Shown here: positions 1 to 6,320 of the stretch, in pieces | Numbering within the stretch: the stretch's first letter is position 1 | How the letters are laid out: each line of letters opens with the position of its first letter | Assembly: GCA_016183075.1 (NCBI GenBank) | Contig: JACPFH010000460.1 | Coordinates: 1 to 11,884, forward strand | Reading direction: 5' to 3' | Source: Deltaproteobacteria bacterium | GTDB taxonomy: Bacteria > Desulfobacterota > Binatia > UBA9968 | DNA: 11,884 nucleotides | Position numbers and translations under genes: made by a program | The notes under the pieces: model-generated | Database searches by the model: none | Told to the model about the DNA's origin: nothing | The model's input: the letters and a program-made list of their open reading frames with translations, nothing else

Positions 1-2
1 GG

Positions 3-407
3 AAGGGCCATTATTTTACGACCATGCAGCCGCTTTTGGCGACGCTGGTCATGGGCGGGTCCGGGGCGACCATGCCGCCTCCGGGAACTCGGATCGGGGC
101 CCAAGTCGTCAAGGCCTTTCGCGAAGGCGATTTGAACCGGGCGCGCTATTGGCAGCGCTGCTTCGCGTTGTTCCCGGGCAAGTGGGCAGCCTACGGTTTG
201 CCGCCGGTGATGAAATCGGCGCTCAAGCATTTTGGTGTGGACATTGGCGATCCTTCACGGCCCTATGCGCCTGTGAGCCCTCGGGACCATGCCCAAATCG
301 GTCAATTCCTTCGCCAGATCGGAATGATCGGCGAGAGGGGCCCGAGCGAACAGTCCTTCAAGGAGGCTGCCATCGCATTGGCGCAGGAAGACACGTTCCT
401 TCGATAA
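3..407 (+). CDS. DapA/N-acetylneuraminate lyase family protein, C-terminal part (5' end outside window)
   Basis: The frame is open to the left edge and ends at 407, so only about the last 134 residues are visible and the true start lies upstream. The segment resembles the C-terminal helical part of the dihydrodipicolinate synthase/N-acetylneuraminate lyase family of class I aldolases: a Gly-rich strand (LVMGGSGATMPPP), then a helix of the type VVKAFREGDLNRARYW, then a GLPPVMKSALKHFGVDIG stretch resembling the family's conserved K-x-al-x-x-x-G region, and a closing helix. Family members condense or cleave pyruvate or other 2-oxo acids through a Schiff-base lysine. That catalytic lysine and the tyrosine lie upstream and cannot be checked. 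Substrate cannot be assigned; members of this type in environmental genomes are often catabolic rather than true DapA. The next gene starts 75 nt downstream on the same strand. Confidence 0.72.
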   Translation, partial: KGHYFTTMQPLLATLVMGGSGATMPPPGTRIGAQVVKAFREGDLNRARYWQRCFALFPGKWAAYGLPPVMKSALKHFGVDIGDPSRPYAPVSPRDHAQIGQFLRQIGMIGERGPSEQSFKEAAIALAQEDTFLR

Positions 408-482
408 ACAGGTTCCTGCCTGGTGAATCCTAGCGAAATTCTCAGATCGTCGTTCGGTGCCTAGGGGAAAGCAAGAAAGTCT

Positions 483-734
483 ATGAGCGCTTTGCTGCTG
501 TTGCTGTTGGTATTGGTCGTCCTTGGACTCGTTATCCCCAAGACACGGCAATGGATCACGGAAGAGTTCCGGGCTCTTTCAGATGGGTTTCTTATCTCTC
601 TTCTCCGCCTCACCTCTCAGTTCGAAAGCGAGCTTACCAGGGACGGAAAGGAGGAGCAGAAGCTCTGGCGCGAACGACGCCTCAGGGATCTTCGCGGCCT
701 GGGGTTAAGATCAGAGCAAAAGCGGAAAGGCTAG
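483..734 (+). CDS. Small single-pass membrane protein of unknown function
   Basis: This is an 83-residue protein that I do not recognise as a named family. Residues 3-19 are an almost unbroken run of Leu/Val/Ala/Ile, a clear single membrane segment right at the N-terminus. It is followed by a soluble, strongly charged tail rich in Glu, Arg and Lys (residues 20-83), predicted helical and ending in a basic patch. The layout (short hydrophobic anchor, charged cytoplasmic tail) recalls small membrane-anchored accessory proteins. No cleavage site is evident, so the segment is more likely an anchor than a cleaved signal. A purine-rich stretch (AAGAAAG) precedes the ATG, but there is no strong Shine-Dalgarno. 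It sits on the same strand between the lyase-family gene and the SQR-like gene, with 45 nt to the latter, so co-transcription is plausible. It could also be a spurious reading frame, although the hydrophobic start argues against that. Confidence 0.55.
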   Translation: MSALLLLLLVLVVLGLVIPKTRQWITEEFRALSDGFLISLLRLTSQFESELTRDGKEEQKLWRERRLRDLRGLGLRSEQKRKG

Positions 735-779
735 ATTTATCGTAGTGCTTGGTCTTCATATCTCGAGGAAATTGTTAGC

Positions 780-1937
780 ATGCATCCAGCCAACGGCAGA
801 AAGCAGATAGTTATCCTTGGCGGCGGAAGCGGCGGCATCGTGGCCGCTGCTCATCTTGGTCGCAGCCTGGGAAACAAGCATGACGTGATCCTGGTTGACC
901 GGCGCGAAGATCACGTTTTCATGCCTGCCTTCCTCTTTCTTATGGTGGGTCAGCGAAACCCCGCCGACATTACCCGCAAGCTCAAGAAGGTCGAAAAGCG
1001 GAATGTGAAGTTCGTCCAGGCCGAGGTCATCGGCATCGACCCGGACCACCAGGAAGTCGGACTAAGCACAGGTAAAATACCCTACGACTATCTCATCGTT
1101 TCTCTGGGGCTCCAAACCAGACCAGACATGGTTCCCGGCTTTCAAGAGAGCGCGCACCACGCTTGGGAGCTCGATGCGGCCATGCGCGTGAGAAGCGCGA
1201 TCGAGTCTTTCAAAGGCGGGCGGATCCTGGTGGGTGTGCCTCTTGGTCCGTATCGCTGCCCGCCGGCCCCGTACGAGGCTCAGTGGATGTTGGATACCTA
1301 TTTCAAGCAACGGGGCATGCGAGACCGGGTAAGCATCGAATACTTTACACGTGAACCGGAGCCTGCCGGCGAGGCACATGACCCGGTGGTGTGGATGGAT
1401 GCGGAGAGCAAGAGGCGAAATATCAGGCAGCACTACGAATTTATCGTTCATTCTATTAATCCTGAAAGAAAAATGGTGATGGGCCTTTACGGCTACGCGC
1501 TTAGCTACGACCTTCTATTCATGGTCCCGCCGCACCGTCCCGCCCAGGTTTTATATGACTGCGGCCTGGCGGATGCCGAGACCGGCATCCGCGTCGAATA
1601 CGACACCCTGGAGACTAAATGGGAGAATGTTTACGCCATTGGGGATTGCGCCGATATGCCGGCGTCCAAGGCCGGCGGCGTAGCTCACCAAGAGGCCGAC
1701 ATCCTGGCGCATAATCTCAAGGTCAAGCTCACCGGACAGGGGGAGCCCAAACCGGTTTGGCTCCACACCATATGACTGCTTGCTTACGGCGCGGGACGCG
1801 CCGCGGCAAACCGAACGACCTACCCCCGCGGCTGGCCGCCTTTCGGTGGGGGAGAGGCCAGAACCTGGGGCCCGTCCAGGCTCATTTACTGGGGCAAGCT
1901 CGGCTTTGAAAAATGGTGGCTGTGGCGCTATTTTTGA
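780..1937 (+). CDS. SQR-like FAD-dependent oxidoreductase, candidate selenoprotein (TGA at 1773-1775 read as Sec)
   Basis: Flavoprotein of the sulfide:quinone oxidoreductase/flavocytochrome c sulfide dehydrogenase group. Visible features are an N-terminal dinucleotide motif (GGGSGG, residues 14-19) with Asp40 ending the second strand, the cysteine motif GPYRCPPAPYE with Cys160, and the FAD-contacting segment YAIGDCADMPASKAGG (285-300). A conventional reading stops at TGA 1773-1775 after 331 aa, short for SQR (about 400-430 aa). The same frame continues 53 codons to a TGA at 1935-1937, with six Trp and a family-like tail (WGKLGFEKWWLWRYF). As I recall SQR sequences, the TGA occupies the C-terminal catalytic cysteine position (W-x-x-V-C-I-A-D-F-G there; W-L-H-T-I-[TGA]-L-L-A-Y-G here). 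Cys160 would be its redox partner; the third SQR cysteine (Cys128 in Acidithiobacillus) is absent. A weak GAGGAA Shine-Dalgarno lies 9 nt before the ATG. Substrate is unproven; a nonsense mutation or base error remains possible. Confidence 0.8.
1773..1775 (+). other. In-frame TGA, candidate selenocysteine codon (residue 332)
   Basis: Codon 332 of the SQR-like gene is TGA, followed by C. Sequence on both sides in the same frame looks like one continuous SQR C-terminal domain. Alignment by eye places this codon at the redox-active C-terminal cysteine of SQR enzymes, and Cys-to-Sec substitution at a redox cysteine is the usual pattern in selenoproteins. A hairpin fitting bacterial SECIS geometry follows. 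Alternatives are a true stop that truncates the enzyme, or a TGC/TGT codon misread as TGA. Confidence 0.65.
1787..1803 (+). promoter_or_regulatory. SECIS-like hairpin downstream of the in-frame TGA
   Basis: A perfect hairpin has stem CGGCGCG (1787-1793), loop GGA (1794-1796) and stem CGCGCCG (1797-1803). It is 17 nt long and begins 11 nt after the TGA, so the apical loop lies 18 nt downstream of it, with G in the first two loop positions. From memory, bacterial SECIS elements have a short GC stem, a loop starting with G, and a TGA-to-loop distance in the mid-teens to thirties; the E. coli fdhF minimal element is also a 17-nt upper hairpin placed 11 nt from its TGA. No U-run follows, so it is not an intrinsic terminator. 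In GC-rich DNA a 7-bp stem can occur by chance; the support comes from its position. Confidence 0.6.
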
Positions 1938-1947
1938 GCGTACGGAC

Positions 1948-2367
1948 ATGGCCAGAAGAGTATCCTCAGGGAAGAAGAATTCGGTCCTCAGCAGCGAAAA
2001 TGTGTGCTCCTACTGCTTGTTCTTTCAGCCGTACAGCGGGGCGAACCGGCCCTTGCGCGGCAACTGCACGCACCACAAGGAGTGGATCGAAAACGCTTCC
2101 CTGACCACATGCAGCGACATGAGTAGCCGCCGCCTGGATGAGCGGGGTATCTACAGGTTGCTGCCCAGCAGCCCGGACGAGTGCATCTACGTCCGTCGCA
2201 CGAAACGGATCCGCACGCGCCTGTTCCTGGTGAAAAAATATATCTTATCGGACGCTATATCTATCCCTCACTTTTCTTTCTTAGCCTTTCCGACGGTAGA
2301 CTCCAGCTCGCGTATCCGCAGGGAAACTTCGCTACGCCTTTCGGCTGCGGGGAAGCTCGTGGCGTAA
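1948..2367 (+). CDS. Small cysteine-rich protein, possible metal or Fe-S binding
   Basis: This is a 139-residue frame starting 10 nt after the extended stop of the SQR-like gene. Residues 20-55 carry four cysteines in the pattern Cx2C-x16-C-x14-C (C20, C23, C40, C55), with a Gly before the third and aromatic residues after the CxxC pair (CSYCLFF). This recalls small iron-sulfur proteins of the high-potential/benzylsuccinate-synthase small-subunit type, or a zinc ribbon; I cannot decide between them. A fifth Cys is at 79. Placement next to a flavin redox enzyme suggests an electron-transfer or accessory role, which is inference. The last 33 codons (2268-2367) run antisense over the end of the convergent TPR gene and look like non-homologous run-on, so the true C-terminus may have been near residue 95. 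No clear Shine-Dalgarno is present; translational coupling to the upstream gene is possible. Confidence 0.6.
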   Translation: MARRVSSGKKNSVLSSENVCSYCLFFQPYSGANRPLRGNCTHHKEWIENASLTTCSDMSSRRLDERGIYRLLPSSPDECIYVRRTKRIRTRLFLVKKYILSDAISIPHFSFLAFPTVDSSSRIRRETSLRLSAAGKLVA

Positions 2368-2963
2368 TTGCGGTAGGCTTGGAGTGCCGCGTTGAGGTTG
2401 CCGGCCGCGGCATTAGTTCTACCCTCGCCGAGGATTGCTTCCTGTTTGAAGGGTCCGGGAACCTGTTGGGCTGCCGTGTAGCTTTTGGCGGCGTCCTTTG
2501 GATTGCCGGCGCTCTCATGAGCCTGTGCCAGGGAAAGAAGCGCGAGTTGATGGATATAATCAGGTTTCGGCGCTCGGCGCGCCAGCCGCTCGAAGGCGGG
2601 AACTGCATTTTTGGGCTCTCCCAGGGCTGCATACGTATTCCCCAGGTAAAGCAAAGCAAGCCTCCTGTAGGTCGACGGGGCTGAATTGCTGAGGCTTGTG
2701 AAGGGTTCCAGTGCCGCGCGGTATTTCTGCTCATGAAAAAGACCGAGCGCGCGCGAGTACTGTTGAGCCGCGAGGCGGTTTCGCCGCGACTCGTATAAAT
2801 CCCAGGCGCCGTAAAGCAAGAAGGCGCCGGCAAGGGCTGCCAGAGCGATGAGCGAAGCCTTGCGGTGGTGGCGGACAGAGTCGAGCAGTTGACCCGTGAA
2901 CGTGACGAACTGGTCCGGGCGGCGCAGGTCTTTGCGCGTGATTCTTTTGCTCGATTGCGCCAT
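2268..2963 (-). CDS. Membrane-anchored tetratricopeptide-repeat protein (YfgM/DUF2133-like)
   Basis: The 231-residue protein has a short basic cytoplasmic N-terminus, one membrane segment at about residues 36-54 (SLIALAALAGAFLLYGAWDLY) and a helical repeat domain from about residue 62 to 220. TPR-type helix pairs are visible, with recurring YLGNTYAALGEPKNAVPAFERL, LAQAHESAGNPKDAAKSYTAA and NAAAGNLNAALQAYRNYATSFP-like units. The architecture (N-in anchor and exported TPR array) matches YfgM/BamD/YbgF-style envelope scaffolds; YfgM assists the Sec translocon in E. coli. I infer a periplasmic protein-protein interaction role and cannot name partners. It is the last gene of the moxR-coxE-miaB-bfn run, 67 nt beyond the BFN stop, the widest gap in the run, and has only a weak ribosome-binding site. 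Its 3' end overlaps the convergent Cys-rich gene by 100 nt. Confidence 0.8.
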   Translation of the reverse strand: MAQSSKRITRKDLRRPDQFVTFTGQLLDSVRHHRKASLIALAALAGAFLLYGAWDLYESRRNRLAAQQYSRALGLFHEQKYRAALEPFTSLSNSAPSTYRRLALLYLGNTYAALGEPKNAVPAFERLARRAPKPDYIHQLALLSLAQAHESAGNPKDAAKSYTAAQQVPGPFKQEAILGEGRTNAAAGNLNAALQAYRNYATSFPAAERRSEVSLRIRELESTVGKAKKEK

Positions 2964-3030
2964 CCAGGCCGGGGAGGTCCTCAGGAATTCACAAACACAG
3001 CGAGAAGCTGCAGTAGAGGCTTAGATCCTT

Positions 3031-3558
3031 CTACATCTTGTACTTGAAATCGTCAGGGGTCATTTTCTCCAGGATTTCAGCCCATTTTTCCTTCGACAGG
3101 TTCGAGACGTTTGCGACCGCGCCTTCTTTCCCCTCCTCGGTTTGTTGGAGAATACTCGAGGCCTCGAGTACGGCTTTGGCGACGTAGATGGGACTTTTCG
3201 TTCTTAGCGCCAGGGCGATGGCATCGCTTGGACGCGAATCGATGATCAATTCGCGGCCGCCGACTTGGAGGTAGATTAAGGCATAATATGTGTTCTCTTT
3301 AAGCTCGGTAATCTGCACGGATTCCACCGTTCCGTCCACCTGCGCCAAAATATTCTTGAGCAGATCGTGAGTCATCGGCCGGGCCATCTTGATCCCTTCA
3401 AGTTCCGTGGCCATAGCCGTCGCTTCCAATAGGCCGATCCAGATCGGCAGGTTGAGTTTGTTCTCGCTGTCTTTCAGGATTACGATCGGCGTCTTAGTGA
3501 CTGGATCGAGCGTGAGCCCGCCCACGGTCATCCGGATGGAATCGTCTTTTTTCGTCAT
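3031..3558 (-). CDS. Bifunctional nuclease family protein (BFN, DUF151)
   Basis: The 175-residue protein is typical of the DUF151/bifunctional nuclease family. Characteristic segments are MTVGGLTLDPVTKTPIVILKD at the N-terminus, LPIWIGLLEATAMATELEG (residues about 37-55), RPMTHDLLKNIL, and RELIIDSRPSDAIALALRTKSPIYV (about 103-127), the most conserved part of the family. Plant BFN1 homologues show DNase and RNase activity; in bacteria the role is poorly defined, and a Thermotoga structure established the fold. The C-terminal tail contains an acidic helix often compared to a UVR-like segment. The start is well supported: the ATG overlaps the miaB stop by the pattern ATGA (3555-3558), and a G-rich Shine-Dalgarno (AGGGGGGA) lies just upstream. 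The protein is soluble and cytoplasmic. BFN next to miaB recurs in related genomes as far as I recall. Confidence 0.9.
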   Translation of the reverse strand: MTKKDDSIRMTVGGLTLDPVTKTPIVILKDSENKLNLPIWIGLLEATAMATELEGIKMARPMTHDLLKNILAQVDGTVESVQITELKENTYYALIYLQVGGRELIIDSRPSDAIALALRTKSPIYVAKAVLEASSILQQTEEGKEGAVANVSNLSKEKWAEILEKMTPDDFKYKM

Positions 3559-4916
3559 GCTATCCCCCCTGCCCTGAGTGTAGCTATTTCACTGACCGCC
3601 GGCAACTCTCCGAGCAGCGAATTCGCCGAAGCTCCGGCGATCTTCACTTCGGTCAGTGAACCCGAAAGCGTTATCGGTCCCATCGAGTTGACGATCTTGT
3701 TCGTCCTGGTTCGCCCGGTAATCTGACCGCGCTTGAGCTTGGAAGGCCCCTCAACCAGAATCTCCTGTACGGCGCCGATGAAGTGCTTGTTTTTTCTGAG
3801 TGAGATTTCATTCTGGAGTCGCTGGACCTCGGCCAGCCTCTCCTTCTTTACCTCTTCCGAAACATCGTCACCATAGAGCTTGACCGCCACGGTATGCGGG
3901 CGCGGCGAATACATGAATGAATAAATTTCATCATACGCCACCTGGCGCAGAATTGCCAGGGTCTCGGCAAACTCCGCTTCGGTTTCTCCCGGAAAGCCTA
4001 CGATGATGTCGGTGCTCAGCGCGACCTTCGGGCACTGCCTGCGCAGCCGGCGTATCTTCTCCAGATACGCGTCGCGGGTGTAACCCCGGCGCATCCGGCG
4101 AAGCACGCTGTCGGACCCGGACTGCACCGGAAGATGCAGATGCTCGCAAAGCTTCTCCAGCGTGGCATAGGCTTCGATCAGCTCCGGGGAGAGATCCTGC
4201 GGATGCGAGGTCATGAAGCGAATTCTCTCCAGAGCCCCGATCTTATTTATCCTAGTTAAGAGCTCGGGAAACGTCAACTCCCCGCCGCTCGTCTTGCCGT
4301 AGGAATTCACGTTTTGCCCGAGCAGCATGACTTCTTTAACCCCGCGGGCGGCAAGCTCCCGGATTTCCCCGATGATGCTCGCGCTCGGCCGGCTGAGCTC
4401 CCGCCCGCGCACGTGCGGAACGATGCAAAAGCTACAGACGTTGTTGCAACCCTGCATGATCGTGACGAACGCCGTCGACACGTGGACGCGGGGCCTTCCC
4501 CCGAGGTCTTCCATGTAGGCGGGATCGCGATAAAATGCCAGTTCCATCGGGCGGGCACCCAGCGTCCCCGCCTGCCCGACCATCTCGGGGAGTTTATGGA
4601 TATTGTGGGTGCCACAGACGAGGTCAAGATGGGGGACTCGCTTCAGCAGCAACTCGCCCTCCTGCTGCGCCACGCATCCGCCGACACCGATGATGATTCC
4701 GCGATTGCGCTCCTTCAGTTCGCGCCACCGTCCCAAAGCGCTGTAGACTTTCTGTTCCGCCTTGTCCCGCACGCTGCACGTATTGAGGAAGATCAGGTCG
4801 GCATTTTCCGGGCTGCTCGTTGGCGTGTAGTTGGAGCGCCTGAGGACCTGAAGGATGCGCTGCGAATCGTGTTGATTCATCTGGCAGCCGTAGGTTTGGA
4901 TGTAGACTTTCTTCAT
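3555..4916 (-). CDS. miaB: tRNA-2-methylthio-N6-dimethylallyladenosine synthase MiaB
   Basis: Radical-SAM methylthiotransferase that adds a methylthio group to i6A37 of tRNAs reading UNN codons. The 453-residue length fits the family. The N-terminal UPF0004 domain starts with KVYIQTYGCQMN and supplies Cys11, Cys47 (NTCSVRDKAE) and Cys81 (GGCVAQQ) for the auxiliary cluster. The radical-SAM cluster motif is CNNVCSFC (Cys157, 161, 164), followed by IVPHVRGRE. ASIIGEIRELAARGVKEVMLLGQNVNSYG and HLHLPVQSGSD are family signatures, and a TRAM domain covers about residues 380-440. I chose the ATG at 4914-4916 because homologues begin at MKKVYIQT and it overlaps the upstream stop as ATGA; a start 38 codons earlier (5030) would lie inside the upstream gene. 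The frame is intact with all six cysteines present. Translation is probably coupled to both neighbours. Confidence 0.96.
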   Translation of the reverse strand: MKKVYIQTYGCQMNQHDSQRILQVLRRSNYTPTSSPENADLIFLNTCSVRDKAEQKVYSALGRWRELKERNRGIIIGVGGCVAQQEGELLLKRVPHLDLVCGTHNIHKLPEMVGQAGTLGARPMELAFYRDPAYMEDLGGRPRVHVSTAFVTIMQGCNNVCSFCIVPHVRGRELSRPSASIIGEIRELAARGVKEVMLLGQNVNSYGKTSGGELTFPELLTRINKIGALERIRFMTSHPQDLSPELIEAYATLEKLCEHLHLPVQSGSDSVLRRMRRGYTRDAYLEKIRRLRRQCPKVALSTDIIVGFPGETEAEFAETLAILRQVAYDEIYSFMYSPRPHTVAVKLYGDDVSEEVKKERLAEVQRLQNEISLRKNKHFIGAVQEILVEGPSKLKRGQITGRTRTNKIVNSMGPITLSGSLTEVKIAGASANSLLGELPAVSEIATLRAGGIA

Positions 4917-6316
4917 CGGGCGATGCGCTCGATTACCCTGTGGAGCTGGCTCAGGTTTCCGCATTCCTCCACCACGTCGCAGCAAGCGGCGTAGCGGGGC
5001 ATCTCGCTGTCGCCGAAACCCCACTTCCAACGGCTCTCCGGATTGAGCCAGATCAGCCGCTTGGCCTTGCGCTGGATTTCCTTCAAAACCCAGTCGTTGG
5101 GACGGTTATAATTGTTGCGGCCGTCGCCGATGACCATCACGGTGGTTTTTCCATTGACCGACGAAAAGTGCTCCCGGTAAAAGAGCTCAAAGGCGCGGCC
5201 GAAGTTAGAATGGGAATAGACATTGACGACCTCGCCCTTGAGGGCCAGCTCAACCGCCTGTTGAAGGTCGTTGTCCTCAAAGAGCCGGGTAACCTCCCCG
5301 AGTTCGCTCACGAAGACAAAGCTGCGCACCTTGCTGTAGAGATCTTGCACGGAGTAAACGAATTGGAGCATAAACCGGGAGGCGTTCAGGACCGAGTCCG
5401 AGACGTCGCATAGGATGAGGATCTGCGGCTTTTCTCTCTTTCTGCGGTCGAGCTGGATGCGAAACGGAACGCCGCCGTACTGAAGGTTCTTGCGTAGGGT
5501 CTCTTGCAGATCGAATCGCCCTCTGCGCGCCTTGCGGCGCCTGAGCGTCAAGAGGTTTTTGAATCTTTGCGCCAGGCGGACGACGGCCTCGTTCATTCGT
5601 TGGATATCTTCTTCGGTGTAGTAAGCGAAGCTTTTTTGCGTGAGATATTCCAGTCGCTCCCGCTCCGAGGCAACAATGCTGCGCTTCTTGAGCTCCTGGC
5701 GGAGCAGATCCCGAACCATTCGGGAAAGATCCTGAAGCCGGCGTTCCAGGTAGCGGGAAAGCCGTTGCCGGTGACCGGGATCATCCAATCCTGCCAGCGC
5801 CATTTCCCGGAAGCTCCCCAGCTCTTCTTCCACGGTGCCCAGCGCCAAGCGGCCCGCAAGCCGCAAATAAAGCGCGACCGCGATTTGTCCACCTGCCTGC
5901 TCCAGTTCTTCCCGCTCAATCGCCTGGCGGATCAGCCGCTCCGCCTGAGTCAAGTCGCCGGCGAGCAGCGCCCGGGCCAGGGGCGTGAGGTTCGGCTGGC
6001 GCTGGAGCATGCGACGGATTTCCTCGAGCAGCTCCTGGTACTGCTGAGGCGTCAAGCCCAGTTGGCCCATCAGATCACGCTCGGACTCGCGCACGGCGGC
6101 GCCGAGCCCCAGAAAAAAGAGATCAAACAGCTCCTCGAAAGTCCGTATATCCGCAGCCCGCTTGATCAGCGTTGCGCGCAGCCCGTCGCGAAACATGGAA
6201 GGATCCTCAATGCCCAGGATTCCCAGGGCGCTGATCGCGTCGATATCTTCGGACAGGGAGACCCGGGCTCCGTGTCGCCGAAGCAGATGGGTAAACTCTA
6301 CGATGCGGTCGTCCAT
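4913..6316 (-). CDS. CoxE-like VWA-domain protein (MoxR partner)
   Basis: The 467-residue protein has a helical N-terminal region (about 1-260) beginning with IVEFTHLLRRHGARVS, typical of CoxE-like proteins, then a basic RRRKARRGRFD linker, then a C-terminal von Willebrand A domain (about 297-460). The metal-ion adhesion motif DxSxS is present (Asp304, Ser306, Ser308 in CDVSDSV), with a later MIDAS-type Asp in VIGDGRNN (about 398). CoxE proteins pair with MoxR/CoxD AAA+ ATPases as metallochaperone-like machines; in carboxydotrophs they mature the Mo-Cu site of CO dehydrogenase. No CO dehydrogenase gene is in this window, so the client is unknown. The start lies 4 nt after the moxR stop, and the stop overlaps the miaB start as ATGA, so all three are probably made together. 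Confidence 0.9.
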   Translation of the reverse strand: MDDRIVEFTHLLRRHGARVSLSEDIDAISALGILGIEDPSMFRDGLRATLIKRAADIRTFEELFDLFFLGLGAAVRESERDLMGQLGLTPQQYQELLEEIRRMLQRQPNLTPLARALLAGDLTQAERLIRQAIEREELEQAGGQIAVALYLRLAGRLALGTVEEELGSFREMALAGLDDPGHRQRLSRYLERRLQDLSRMVRDLLRQELKKRSIVASERERLEYLTQKSFAYYTEEDIQRMNEAVVRLAQRFKNLLTLRRRKARRGRFDLQETLRKNLQYGGVPFRIQLDRRKREKPQILILCDVSDSVLNASRFMLQFVYSVQDLYSKVRSFVFVSELGEVTRLFEDNDLQQAVELALKGEVVNVYSHSNFGRAFELFYREHFSSVNGKTTVMVIGDGRNNYNRPNDWVLKEIQRKAKRLIWLNPESRWKWGFGDSEMPRYAACCDVVEECGNLSQLHRVIERIAR

Positions 6317-6320
6317 GGGG

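Noticed and set aside
1787..1803. The hairpin as a transcription terminator for the 331-aa form of the SQR-like protein
   Set aside because: No U-run follows the stem and the frame stays open with family-like sequence beyond it, so a SECIS-type role fits better.
1780..1947. Upstream in-frame extension of the small Cys-rich gene through 1780
   Set aside because: The extension overlaps the SQR-like C-terminus in another frame, shows no domain character, and the ATG at 1948 sits well after the extended SQR stop.
4314..4994. Plus-strand frame of 226 codons opposite miaB
   Set aside because: It is antisense to an intact miaB carrying all expected cysteine motifs and shows no recognisable family.
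4917..5030. Longer miaB start at 5030
   Set aside because: It would lie inside the VWA gene; the extra 38 residues are low-complexity Arg-rich, and homologues start at the MKKVYIQT methionine, which also forms the ATGA overlap.
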